A stretch of 64,000 nt of DNA from DAOUJW01 sp034422115. GTDB lineage: Bacteria > Chloroflexota > Dehalococcoidia > Lucifugimonadales > UBA2985. The stretch spans positions 62,001-126,000 of the forward strand of contig DAOUJW010000009.1 of assembly GCA_034422115.1 (NCBI GenBank), given 5' to 3'. Each line of letters begins with the position of its first letter. Within the stretch, counting starts at the first letter, position 1. Positions 16,034 through 24,867 of this stretch are shown here, in pieces. A model generated the notes under the pieces. The model saw only the letters and a list, made by a program, of their open reading frames with translations. It was not told the origin of the DNA and ran no database searches. The translations under genes and the position numbers were made by a program.

Positions 16034-17494
16034 ATGAGCGGTAAAGCCAGAGTGCCCCTTCGCCAGGTTGACGCCTACAGGTGGGAGGTGCCCCAGGACT
16101 ACAAGGATGGGATGCAGGTCCCCGGCCTGGTGTTTGCCACCGAGACGCTGATGGAGCAGATTTCGGCGGACAACTCCCTTGACCAGGTGGCCAACGTGGC
16201 GTGCCTGCCCGGTATTGTGAAGGCGTCCATGGCCATGCCGGACATCCACTGGGGCTACGGCTTCCCGGTGGGAGGCGTGGCCGCCACAAGGGTGGACGAT
16301 GGCATGGTGTCCCCCGGCGGCGTGGGCTTCGACATCAACTGCGGGGTGCGTATGCTCAGGACGGACCTGACTGAGGAGGAGGTTCGGCCACTCCTGGAAC
16401 CTCTAGTGGACGCACTTTTTGCCACCGTCCCCTCCGGGCTGGGGTCTTCAGGCAAGATACGCCTTCAGGGCAACGAGATCGACCGCGTGCTGGCTGAAGG
16501 CGCGCGCTGGGCCGTCGAAAAGGGCTACGGCGTGCCGGAGGACCTGGAGATGAGCGAAGCCGGCGGCCGTCTGCCGGGCGCAGACCCGGACAAGGTGGGC
16601 ACGCGCCCAAAGCGCAGGGGCGCGCCGCAGCTGGGCACCCTGGGCTCCGGCAACCACTTCCTTGAGGTGCAGGTGGTGGACGAGATATTCGACGCGGAGG
16701 CCGCCCGCGTTATGGGCGTGGAGCAGCCGGGCCAGGTGGCCGTAATGATGCACTGCGGCTCCAGGGGCCTGGGCCACCAGATCTGCGACGACTACCTGAA
16801 AGTGATGGACGGCGCGGTGAAGAGCTACGGCATAGAGCTGCCTGACCGGCAGCTGGCCTGCTGCCCGGTGGAGTCCCCGGAGGGCCGGGACTACATCGCC
16901 GCCATGTACGCCGGGGCCAACTTCGCATGGGCCAACCGCCAGTGCATCGCGCACTGGGTGCGGGAGTCCTTTGCCCAGGTCTTCGGCAGAAGCTGGGAGA
17001 GCCTTGGCATCCGCCAGGTGTACGACGTGTGCCACAACATCGCCAAGATAGAGGAGCATACGGTGGACGGGCGCAGCACGAAGCTCTGCGTCCACCGCAA
17101 GGGGGCTATCAGGGCCTTTCCGCCGGGCAACCCGGACATCCCCGACAGATACCAGGGCATCGGGCAGCCGGTGCTCATTCCGGGCGACATGGGGCGATAC
17201 TCCTTTCTGGCCGTGGGCGCTCCTGGGGCTCTGGAGGAGAGCTTCGGCTCCACCTGTCACGGCGCGGGCCGGGCTGCCAGTCGCTCGGCGGCCAAGCGCA
17301 TCCTCAAGGGGCGAGACATCCAGGGAGAGATGGCGCAGCAGGGTATAATGGTAAAGGCCCACGGCTGGGACTCCCTGGCCGAGGAGGCGTCCATCGCCTA
17401 CAAGGACGTGGCGGAGGTGATTGAGGCGTGCGAGCAGGCGGGGTTGTCCAGGAAGGTGGCCCGGATGCGGCCCCTGGGAGTGGTGAAGGGCTAG
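16034..17494 (+). CDS. rtcB: RNA-splicing ligase RtcB (tRNA ligase / RNA repair)
   Basis: 486 residues, normal length. Metal- and GMP-binding motifs are present in order: VSPGGVGFDINCGVR (D100, C103), LGSGNHFLEV (H208), MHCGSRGLGHQ, DVCHNIAKIEEH, VHRKGAIRAFPPG, and CHGAGRAASR holding the histidine that is guanylylated. RtcB joins 2',3'-cyclic phosphate or 3'-phosphate RNA ends to 5'-OH ends with GTP and Mn. It is co-transcribed with archease. No tRNA intron or Rtc regulator is seen, so a role in RNA repair rather than splicing is likely. Confidence 0.96.
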   Translation: MSGKARVPLRQVDAYRWEVPQDYKDGMQVPGLVFATETLMEQISADNSLDQVANVACLPGIVKASMAMPDIHWGYGFPVGGVAATRVDDGMVSPGGVGFDINCGVRMLRTDLTEEEVRPLLEPLVDALFATVPSGLGSSGKIRLQGNEIDRVLAEGARWAVEKGYGVPEDLEMSEAGGRLPGADPDKVGTRPKRRGAPQLGTLGSGNHFLEVQVVDEIFDAEAARVMGVEQPGQVAVMMHCGSRGLGHQICDDYLKVMDGAVKSYGIELPDRQLACCPVESPEGRDYIAAMYAGANFAWANRQCIAHWVRESFAQVFGRSWESLGIRQVYDVCHNIAKIEEHTVDGRSTKLCVHRKGAIRAFPPGNPDIPDRYQGIGQPVLIPGDMGRYSFLAVGAPGALEESFGSTCHGAGRAASRSAAKRILKGRDIQGEMAQQGIMVKAHGWDSLAEEASIAYKDVAEVIEACEQAGLSRKVARMRPLGVVKG

Positions 17495-17520
17495 ACTTAA
17501 GTGAGTAAAAAAGGAGACTA

Positions 17521-17778
17521 ATGCCGTACGGAGTCACGATAAAGGAGGGCACGGGAGACACCCGTGTCGACATCCGGTGCACCCACCAGAGCGGGATGCT
17601 CTACGTTGTGCCCGCGGAGGCCAGCTGGGTGTGCCAGCCGGAGAACATCCACGCCCATGCCCTGGCCGGCTTCCTCAGGGAGCTGGTGGAGTTAGACGAT
17701 GCCAGGGTGCGAGAGCTTATGCAGCGCTGGGGGCTGTACTACAGGGCAAGGCCCATTGAGTCGGAGGAGGAGACTTAG
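17521..17778 (+). CDS. Conserved-looking 85-aa hypothetical protein in the rtcB operon
   Basis: Starts 26 bp after rtcB with a strong AAGGAG ribosome site. The sequence has a beta-rich N-terminal half (GDTRVDIRCTHQSGMLYVVP) and an amphipathic helical C-terminal half (LAGFLRELVELDDARVRELM). One cysteine pair (C20, C38) could bind metal. I recognise no family. Position suggests a function linked to RtcB/archease, but that is only context. Confidence 0.65.
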   Translation: MPYGVTIKEGTGDTRVDIRCTHQSGMLYVVPAEASWVCQPENIHAHALAGFLRELVELDDARVRELMQRWGLYYRARPIESEEET

Positions 17779-17806
17779 GAATGGTCTGAATAAGTCCTTA
17801 GGCGTA

Positions 17807-17859
17807 CCCCAATCCGCTCGGTTAGACCCTTCGACAAGCTCAGGGCGAGCGGATTGGGG
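17807..17859. repeat. REP palindrome after the rtcB operon (possible terminator)
   Basis: Perfect 14-bp arms CCCCAATCCGCTCG (17807-17820) and CGAGCGGATTGGGG (17846-17859) enclose the recurring core CCTTCGACAAGCTCAGGG. It lies 28 bp after the last gene of the operon and could stop transcription although no U-tract follows. Confidence 0.7.
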
Positions 17860-17920
17860 CTCATTTCTGCAAGACCCCCTACTAGTTCAGAGGTTTCTTA
17901 GGAAAACTATAGATGACCGT

Positions 17921-18165
17921 CATTCCTGCAAAAGGCGACCGTTGTACAACTTAAGGTGTCGGTTCACCAGAAGCGCGACGCTGTCATTCTGAACGGAGCG
18001 CAGCGGAGTGAAGAATCCAAAGTCTTTGTCCGCAAAACTGCGATGTCCGTAGGCGAAAACCTTGGATTCTTCGCGAAGTTTATCCTGAGCGTAGCCGAAG
18101 GGCTCAGAATGACATTGGTGCGGGGCTTGGCCACAAGTTACGCAAGGGTCTCCGGAAGCAGAAAC
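17921..18165. mobile_element. MITE-like element 3
   Basis: Ends ATTCCTGCAAAAGGCGACCG and (reverse complement) TTTCTGCTTCCGGAGACCCT are imperfect inverted repeats that continue into TTGTACAAC / TTGCGTAAC. The interior is a second copy of that at 13810-14031, with an extra CGAAGTTTATCCTGAGCGTA segment that is also present in element 1. A REP palindrome (18172-18203) follows. Nothing else is seen in the gene-free stretch 17779-18228. Confidence 0.7.
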
Positions 18166-18228
18166 CTCTACCCTTAGATTCCTGCTTCCGCAGGAATGAC
18201 GAGGTGGTGGGATGGCGATAGCAAGGCG

Positions 18229-20235
18229 TCAGACTTGGGGCTCTTCCGGTTGCTCCGTTGGCTCCGCCTCCTCCGGCGACGCGTCGCTGGCGCCGTTCTC
18301 AGACGGGATCACTTCGTCTACGGACGGCTCGCTTGCCCCGTTCGTGGACGCAACCACCTGGTCAACAACTTCCACGCTCGGAAGTGAGTCCGGCCTCATC
18401 GATATCGGCCGGTAGTCATCAAGCTCCGGCGCATCGGAATCGAACAGCTCCTTCAGGTCATCCCCCTCCACAGTCTCGTTGTCAATGAGGTAGTTGGATA
18501 TCTGGGCCAGCTTATCCCTGTGGGTGGTCAGCAGGTCGGTAGCGGTGGTGTAGGCGTGTTGAATGAGGTTGTGCACCTCGTTGTCAATGGCCTCTGCAAT
18601 CTTGTCGCTGTAGTCCCGCTGCTCCGAAATCTCCCTGCCCAGAAAGACAAGCTCCTCCTTCTTGCCGAAGGTCCTGGGTCCCAGTTCGTCGCTCATGCCG
18701 TAGCGGGTGACCATGTTGCGAGCCAGGTTGGTGGCGTGCTCCAGGTCGTTGCTGGCGCCCGTGGTGCTCTCCCCAAAGGTGATCTCCTCAGCGACCCTGC
18801 CTCCCAGGGCTGTGGCAATCATGTCCTCAAACTGGCCCTTGGACATGAGGTACCTGTCCTCCGTTGGCAGCAGGCGGGTGTAGCCGCCCATGCCGCCTCG
18901 GGCGATGATGGATATCTTCTGAACCGGGTCGGCGTTGGGCAGAAGGCGGGCTACCAGGGCGTGGCCGGCCTCGTGGTAGGCAGTGATCTCCTTCTCCTTG
19001 ACCGTGATCACGCGGCTCTTGCGCTCCGGCCCGGCAATCACGCGGTCGATGGCCTCTGCGAACTCCGTAGGCCCAATGTCCTTCTTGCTCTGGCGCGCCG
19101 CCAGTATCGCGGCCTCGTTGACCAGGTTTGCCAGGTCAGCGCCGCTGAAGCCCGGCGTCTGCTGGGCCACCCTGCTCAGGTCAACGTCCTGAGACAGGGG
19201 TTTGCCCTTGGAGTGCACGTCCAGTATGGCGCTGCGTCCGTGAATGTCCGGCGCGTCCAGCACGACCCTGCGGTCAAAGCGGCCCGGCCTCAGCAGCGCC
19301 GGGTCAAGAATGTCCGGCCGGTTGGTGGCCGCAAGCACGATGACGTTGACGCCGGTGTCGAAGCCGTCCATCTCCACCAGGATCTGGTTGAGGGTCTGCT
19401 CCCGCTCGTCGTGGCCGCCGCCCAGACCCGCGCCCCTGTGACGACCCACGGCGTCAATCTCATCAACGAAGACTATGCAGGGGGAGTTGCGCTTGGCCTG
19501 GTCAAAAAGGTCGCGCACCCTGGAAGCGCCAACGCCCACGAACATCTCCACGAACTCGCTGCCGCTGATGGAGAAAAAGGGAACTCCGGCCTCCCCGGCC
19601 ACGGCCCTGCCCAGGAGCGTCTTGCCCGTCCCGGGCGGCCCCACTAGGAGCACGCCTTTGGGTATCTTGGCTCCGAGGGAGACGAACCGCTCCGGGAATC
19701 GGAGGAACTCAACCACCTCTTGAAGCTCCTGCTTCGCCTCTTCAACCCCCGCCACGTCCGAGAAGGTGACGGTTGGCTTGTTGCCGACAAACATGCGCGC
19801 GCGGCTTCGCCCAAAGCTCATGGTCTGGTTGCTGTTGCCCTGGGCCTGCCGCATCATGAACAGGATTATGGCCCCAAAGAAGATGAGAGGCAGGAAGTTG
19901 ATGAGGATGCCGAACAGGTTTCCAAGGCCGCTGTTCCCCTGAACCTCTATGTCAACGCCGGTGACGTCGGCGCCGCTGTCCACAAGAATCTCGTAAACGT
20001 TGGTGCCGCTCTCCTTGCGAGACCGGTAGGTCTGCCCGTCAATGGCGGTGACGTTGAGGGTGTTGTCGTTGACCTGGATGCTCCTCACCTGCTTGTTCTT
20101 CGCCATCTGGATCACCTGGCTGATGGGAATGTTCTCAGAGCCGGATGGGGCCTGGAAGAAGGTGAAGAAGATAGTCAGCACCGCGACTATTATGAGGAGG
20201 TAAACAAAGCTGTTCCGCATCCACCGATTATTCAT
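18229..20235 (-). CDS. ftsH: ATP-dependent zinc metalloprotease FtsH
   Basis: 668 residues. Two transmembrane segments (~10-27 and ~104-128) flank an extracytoplasmic domain. The AAA+ module has Walker A GPPGTGKT (199-206), Walker B IVFVDEID (254-261) and the second region of homology RPGRFDRR (316-323). The zinc site is HEAGH (421-425) with D497 as the third ligand. FtsH unfolds and degrades membrane and short-lived cytosolic proteins as a hexamer. The C-terminal ~60 residues are acidic and disordered (EEAEPTEQPEEPQV), longer than in many homologues. Monocistronic, with MITE 3 downstream. Confidence 0.97.
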   Translation of the reverse strand: MNNRWMRNSFVYLLIIVAVLTIFFTFFQAPSGSENIPISQVIQMAKNKQVRSIQVNDNTLNVTAIDGQTYRSRKESGTNVYEILVDSGADVTGVDIEVQGNSGLGNLFGILINFLPLIFFGAIILFMMRQAQGNSNQTMSFGRSRARMFVGNKPTVTFSDVAGVEEAKQELQEVVEFLRFPERFVSLGAKIPKGVLLVGPPGTGKTLLGRAVAGEAGVPFFSISGSEFVEMFVGVGASRVRDLFDQAKRNSPCIVFVDEIDAVGRHRGAGLGGGHDEREQTLNQILVEMDGFDTGVNVIVLAATNRPDILDPALLRPGRFDRRVVLDAPDIHGRSAILDVHSKGKPLSQDVDLSRVAQQTPGFSGADLANLVNEAAILAARQSKKDIGPTEFAEAIDRVIAGPERKSRVITVKEKEITAYHEAGHALVARLLPNADPVQKISIIARGGMGGYTRLLPTEDRYLMSKGQFEDMIATALGGRVAEEITFGESTTGASNDLEHATNLARNMVTRYGMSDELGPRTFGKKEELVFLGREISEQRDYSDKIAEAIDNEVHNLIQHAYTTATDLLTTHRDKLAQISNYLIDNETVEGDDLKELFDSDAPELDDYRPISMRPDSLPSVEVVDQVVASTNGASEPSVDEVIPSENGASDASPEEAEPTEQPEEPQV

Positions 20236-20273
20236 GGGAAACTACCTGCCAAGACTCCTTAACTTCATCCGCT

Positions 20274-20302
20274 ACTTTAATATTACCCTAATCCGTGCTC
20301 AA
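20274..20302 (-). promoter_or_regulatory. Putative ftsH promoter
   Basis: Minus-strand TTGAGC (20302-20297), 17-bp spacer, TAAAGT (20279-20274), about 40 bp before the ftsH start. Confidence 0.4.
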
Positions 20303-20411
20303 AGGCAAAGATTCTGTGTAGGTCACCAGTTTAAGGCGGCGGCGTCCTGATTCTCAATAACAAATATTAAGAAAGTGTAACGATAGTGCGGGCGTTAGCC
20401 CTGCGACATCA

Positions 20412-20527
20412 CCCGCTCATCCCCGTATCAAGTACGGGGCAGGCTCTGAGCTTGTCGAAGGATATGAGCGGGCGCAATTACCCCCGTCTTCCCGCTCTGG
20501 TTCGACCAGGCTCACCACGAGCGGGAA
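20412..20527. repeat. Pair of REP palindromes downstream of the MFS gene
   Basis: CCCGCTCAT (20412-20420) pairs with ATGAGCGGG (20464-20472) around GAGCTTGTCGAAGG; TTCCCGCTC pairs with GAGCGGGAA (20490-20527). The gene-free stretch 20236-20564 holds only these and the ftsH promoter. Confidence 0.6.
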
Positions 20528-20564
20528 AGGGGCGCCGACCCTCAGAGACTGTATCTACACCACC

Positions 20565-21842
20565 TCACTCAACGTCCTTGGGCTTGAGGCTGCGAAGGGC
20601 GAACAGCAGCACCAGGACAAGCACCACCTCCAGCGCGATGTAGGCCTGTAGAATGGGCCCGTAGCTGCCGGTCGTGTCGAAGACCAGGGTGGCCGCCAGA
20701 GGGCCAAGCGCGTTGGCGACCATCTGCCAGGGGACTATGAATCCCCTGAGCGCTCCAAGGGACGCCGAGCCGAAGGTGTTGGCAAGCAGAAGTTGCAGCA
20801 TCAGGAAGGAGCCGGCGAAGGCCGTCCCGTGCAGAATCGCAAAGGCCATCCCAACTGCAAAGGAGTCGATTATCAGGAAGAGGTAGATTCCCGCTCCCAG
20901 CCCCGCGGAGAACACCGCCATGAGTATGCGGACGGACATACGGTCCGCCAGGTACCCGGCGACGAGGGACGCCGGGATGCTGACCATAGCCCAGGCCAGG
21001 AGCACAGCGGTCGCCTGGTTCTCACTGAGGCCGCTGTCCAGGAGGTGCGGGGCCAGGTTGAAGTTGACGCCCGTGTTGATGAAGTTGGTCATGCAGAAGG
21101 TGCCAAGGATTATCCAGAAGGGCCGGGTCCTCAGCGCCTGCCTCAGCGTATAGTGGACCTCCTGGGTCGGCCCGTTGCTGCCTGCTCTCCCCTGCCCCGC
21201 CTGTTCACCGGGGTTATCGGGGTCAGCGCCGTCGGGGAGAAGCCCCATGTCCTGGGGCTGGCGTCGCATCAAGATGGAGATGGGAATGAGGGTCAGTGCC
21301 AGCACCAGCAGCCCCACGCCCATAGCAACCGTGCGCCAGCCCAGCGCGGGTATCGCGCCCTGGGCGGCCGACGGAATCGCACCGCCGCCTATGCGCTGCC
21401 CCAGGATTGACATCGCAACCGCCCTGCCCCGCTTCCTGATGAACCACTTGGAGACCACGGTCTGGTTGGTAGGGTTGATGACTCCCTGCAGAGCGACCCG
21501 GCTGACGATCAGGGCAAGGGCGAACTGCCACAGATGGTCGACGTGGCCCCAGGCGTAGATGGCGATGCCGGACAGCAGGAAGCTGATGAAGAGTATCCAC
21601 CGCGCGCCAAAGCGGTCGATGGCGGGGCCAACGGCCAGGGCCAGCGCGCCGCCAATCACCGTGCCCAAGGCCCCGGCCAGGGACACCGTCGAGCGCGTCC
21701 ACTCGAACTCTTCGGTTATGGGCTTGAGGAACACCCCGATGGTGGGGTTGATCTGCGCCCCGGACGCAAGGGACGAGAGGAAGACTACCCCTACTATCAC
21801 CCATCCGTAGTATATGCGGCGGCTCCCGGTGGCTGGCTTCAA
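20565..21842 (-). CDS. Major facilitator superfamily transporter
   Basis: 425 residues with about 12 transmembrane segments and an extended cytoplasmic loop (MRRQPQDMGLLPDGADPDN...) between the two halves. The first segment RRIYYGWVIVGVVFLSSL resembles the oxalate/formate antiporter-like (monocarboxylate) branch, and DRFGARWILF is the MFS motif between helices 2 and 3. The TTG start at 21842 lies 34 bp after recG, so it is probably read from the same transcript. Substrate uncertain. Confidence 0.87.
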   Translation of the reverse strand: MKPATGSRRIYYGWVIVGVVFLSSLASGAQINPTIGVFLKPITEEFEWTRSTVSLAGALGTVIGGALALAVGPAIDRFGARWILFISFLLSGIAIYAWGHVDHLWQFALALIVSRVALQGVINPTNQTVVSKWFIRKRGRAVAMSILGQRIGGGAIPSAAQGAIPALGWRTVAMGVGLLVLALTLIPISILMRRQPQDMGLLPDGADPDNPGEQAGQGRAGSNGPTQEVHYTLRQALRTRPFWIILGTFCMTNFINTGVNFNLAPHLLDSGLSENQATAVLLAWAMVSIPASLVAGYLADRMSVRILMAVFSAGLGAGIYLFLIIDSFAVGMAFAILHGTAFAGSFLMLQLLLANTFGSASLGALRGFIVPWQMVANALGPLAATLVFDTTGSYGPILQAYIALEVVLVLVLLFALRSLKPKDVE

Positions 21843-21876
21843 CTGGAGGTCAGACCTCCGCAGGGGGTGAGCGGCA

Positions 21877-24291
21877 TCAGCTTATCTCCCCCACAAGCTC
21901 CGGCCACTGGGCCTCCAGGGCCTCCCTGATGAGCCGATGCTCCGGTCGCTCCAGGTGGGGGTCTTGCGACAGCAGAGCGGACGCCTCCCGGCGCGCCGTC
22001 GACAGCAGCTCCTGGTCGGAGAGGCGCGCCTGGCGCAGGTCAGGCAGACCGCTCTGTCGAGTGCCGAAGAAGTCGCCGGGCCCCCGGAACTTGAGGTCCT
22101 CCTCCGCCACGGCAAACCCGTTGTCGACCCGCTCCATGACCAGCAGCCTCTCCCGGGCCTCCGCCGAGGGATGGTCGGAGAGCAGCAGGCAGAAGCTGGG
22201 GTGCTCGCCGCGCCCGACTCGCCCGCGAAACTGGTGAAGCTGGGCCAGGCCGAAGCGGTCCGCCCCGTCAATGAGGATGACGCTGGCGTTGGGGTTGTCT
22301 ATGCCCACCTCCACCACGGGCGTGGACACCAGCACGTCCATCTCCCCGCGATAGAAACTGGCCATAACCTCCTCCTTCTCCCGGAGGGGCATCCGGCCAT
22401 GGAGCAGGCCAATGGTCAGGTCGGGGAACACCTCTGTGGAGAGTGTGTCGAACTCCGTGGTGGCGGCCCTGGTCTGCAGCGCCTCCGACTCCTCAATCAG
22501 TGGGCAGATGACGAAGGCCTGGCGGCCCTCCTTCACCTGGCCGCGAATGAAGTCGTAGGCGTCCTGCCTTTGTTCAGATTTCACAAACCGCGTCCTTATC
22601 TTCTGCCTGCCAGGAGGCAGCTCGTTCAGCACGGATATGTCCAGGTCGCCGTAGAGGGTCAGGGCCAGGGAGCGCGGTATGGGCGTCGCAGACATCACAA
22701 GAAGATGCGGCGACTCCCCCTTCTGACGCAGGGAGGCGCGCTGCATCACGCCAAAGCGGTGCTGCTCGTCCACCACGGCAAGGGCCAGGAGCGGGATCTC
22801 CACCCCCTGCTGCACAAGGGCGTGGGTGCCGACCACAATGTCCAGAGCGCCCTGGGCCAGCATGTAGTGCATCTCTTTTCGCTGTCTCCTGGTATGGCTC
22901 CCAATGAGCAGACCCACGTATACGGGGCGCGAAAAGGGCTCCATTTGGAAGCTGAACAGATTGCCGTGGTTGTCCGTGCGGGAGGGGCCATCCAGCAGCT
23001 TGGATATGGTGTTGAAGTGCTGCTCGGCCAGTATCTCCGTTGGGGCCATCAAGGCTCCCTGCCGGCCATTGGCGACGGCGGTCAGCAGGGCTGCCAGGGC
23101 CACGACGGTCTTGCCGCTGCCCACATCTCCCTGAAGGAGACGGCTCATGGGTTTGTCCTGGGTCATGTCGTCCAGGATCTCCGTCAGTGCCCTGCCCTGC
23201 GCGCCGGTCAGGGAGAATGGCAGCCGCGAGTACAGGGCGTTGAGCGCGTCCTGCTTCGTGGGCAACGGCGCAGCGCCGCGGCCCTCCCGCCACTGCCTGC
23301 GCCGGGAGAAGACGTACATCTGCATCGAGAACAGCTCGTCAAAGGCCAGGCGACGCCGCGCCTGCTCCTTCGCGGCATCGTCCGCGGGGTAGTGCGCCTG
23401 GAGTATGGCCCGGGACAGCTCCGGCACTTCGATGCGTCTGCGCAGAGGCTCCGGGTACGGGTCATCGAGACGCGGGGCCCAAGCGTTCAGCGTTTCGTTG
23501 ACAATGCGGCGCAGAGTGCGCTGGGGAAGCCCTTCGCTCAGGGGGTACACGGGGACCTGTTTGCCCATATTGCCTGGCTCCTCCCCCTCCTGGAGGGTCT
23601 CGTACTCCGGGGACTCCATCTGCGGAGAACCCATGAAGACGCTCACCCTGCCGCTGAGGAGAAGCCTTGTCCCCGGCTTGAAGCGCTTGGCCAGGTACGG
23701 CTGGTTGAACCAGACCACCCTCAGGTTTCCAGTCTCGTCTCCGGCCACCGCCTCCGTGGCCTTGAGCCGCCCGCCCAGGAGCGCCTCCCTTGCCTCCCAG
23801 ACGTTCACTACCACCGTCTGCTCGGCGTCTATCTCCAACTCGGAGACCTTCTTAAGGTCTCCGTAGTCGTTGTGGCGGCGCGGGAACAGGTACAGCAAGT
23901 CTCTGATGGTCTGGACGCCCAGCCGCTTCAGCCTGGATGCCACGTTGGGCGTGACCCTGGGCAGCGCCATCACGGGCGATGCCAGGGTGTGCTCAGTGGG
24001 AGGCTCCTGATTGCGCGAAGCCCGCGCCCTGGGAGCGGCGGCCTTCTTCTTCGGTGGCGGCCCGCCCGTCTCCAACGCCGTCAGCGCGTCGTCTATCCAC
24101 TTGCGCCTCTGAGCGGCCTCGAGAGCGGCGTACTCCCCCGGCGGGGGCTGGATGAAGGAGTCCGGCGCTTTGCCATCCACCCAGCGCGCCAGAAAGCGGT
24201 CAAGGCCGCCGACCACGGCGGTGTTCTTGTACCCCTTGCTCTTCTCCAGGGAGAGCACCTTCTTCAGCGTATCCAGCTCGGTTGATGTCAT
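21877..24291 (-). CDS. recG: ATP-dependent DNA helicase RecG
   Basis: 804 residues. The wedge/OB domain (VWEAREALLGGRLKATEAV ... LLLSGRVSVF) precedes helicase domain 1 with Walker A GDVGSGKT (388-395) and the DEQH box (508-511), then helicase domain 2 with HGRMPLREKEEVM, QFRGRVGRGE and the C-terminal FGTRQSGLPDLR motif. RecG remodels stalled forks and Holliday junctions. The first ~105 residues, with a basic AP/K-rich linker (PPPKKKAAAPRARASR), extend beyond the E. coli protein, as is usual in Chloroflexi-type RecG. Gene order recG-degV-fakA-rpmB recalls the Firmicutes arrangement. Confidence 0.96.
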   Translation of the reverse strand: MTSTELDTLKKVLSLEKSKGYKNTAVVGGLDRFLARWVDGKAPDSFIQPPPGEYAALEAAQRRKWIDDALTALETGGPPPKKKAAAPRARASRNQEPPTEHTLASPVMALPRVTPNVASRLKRLGVQTIRDLLYLFPRRHNDYGDLKKVSELEIDAEQTVVVNVWEAREALLGGRLKATEAVAGDETGNLRVVWFNQPYLAKRFKPGTRLLLSGRVSVFMGSPQMESPEYETLQEGEEPGNMGKQVPVYPLSEGLPQRTLRRIVNETLNAWAPRLDDPYPEPLRRRIEVPELSRAILQAHYPADDAAKEQARRRLAFDELFSMQMYVFSRRRQWREGRGAAPLPTKQDALNALYSRLPFSLTGAQGRALTEILDDMTQDKPMSRLLQGDVGSGKTVVALAALLTAVANGRQGALMAPTEILAEQHFNTISKLLDGPSRTDNHGNLFSFQMEPFSRPVYVGLLIGSHTRRQRKEMHYMLAQGALDIVVGTHALVQQGVEIPLLALAVVDEQHRFGVMQRASLRQKGESPHLLVMSATPIPRSLALTLYGDLDISVLNELPPGRQKIRTRFVKSEQRQDAYDFIRGQVKEGRQAFVICPLIEESEALQTRAATTEFDTLSTEVFPDLTIGLLHGRMPLREKEEVMASFYRGEMDVLVSTPVVEVGIDNPNASVILIDGADRFGLAQLHQFRGRVGRGEHPSFCLLLSDHPSAEARERLLVMERVDNGFAVAEEDLKFRGPGDFFGTRQSGLPDLRQARLSDQELLSTARREASALLSQDPHLERPEHRLIREALEAQWPELVGEIS

Positions 24292-24508
24292 AATGAGTCA
24301 AGCCGGTCTCACTGCCGTCCGCGTATCGTGGTAAAGGGTGAGCTGCGAGCGAGAACTCAAGACCCTGCGTCCAATTCGGCGCGGATTTGCCGACGGGCGA
24401 TCTGGATTCCAGCATTCGCCGGAATGACGGTGAGGATGTCCCTGGGTAAAGTGGTCATGGCTGCGACTTGCTCAGAGGGTTCCAAGTTACAAGCTTCCTG
24501 ATCTCCGC

Positions 24509-24736
24509 TCAGTCTTGGGTGTTGAGGTAGCTCTTGATAAGGGTCAGGTCCGCAGAGTGCCCCTGGAGCGTGCCGACGACGCTCTGCAGGAGACTGGTAT
24601 GCTCCTCAAGGGTCTCCAGAATCCTGCTCTGAGTAACCTCCATCCGGTTCTGGCCCTCCACCAACTCTCTCACCAGAGGCACCAACTCCACAAATGCATT
24701 CTCCAAACGGGTCACTCGTTCGTCCAGGCTAGTCAT
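24509..24736 (-). CDS. Small coiled-coil hypothetical protein
   Basis: 75 residues with heptad-like spacing throughout (LDERVTRLENAFVELVPLVR ... QSRILETLEEHTSLL), predicted to form a parallel coiled coil. An AGGAG ribosome site lies ~9 bases upstream. No catalytic motif or known family. It stands between recG and degV and has a separate upstream gap of 131 bp. Regions 24292-24508 and 24737-24867 show only a decayed REP-like piece. Confidence 0.6.
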   Translation of the reverse strand: MTSLDERVTRLENAFVELVPLVRELVEGQNRMEVTQSRILETLEEHTSLLQSVVGTLQGHSADLTLIKSYLNTQD

Positions 24737-24867
24737 AGTCTACGGAGCTCCTTTCTCCTGACGCAACGCGGGATTCGCAGAAGGGCGTCTGCCATCTTGC
24801 CTGATGTGATCATTACTCTTATGGAGAACAACGCCCTCGGCACACACGGATGAGGCAGTTCCTCCAC

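Noticed and set aside
21937..24285. 782-codon open frame on the plus strand opposite recG
   Set aside because: It mirrors recG throughout, has no ribosome site and no domain, and is explained by the high GC third positions of the real gene.
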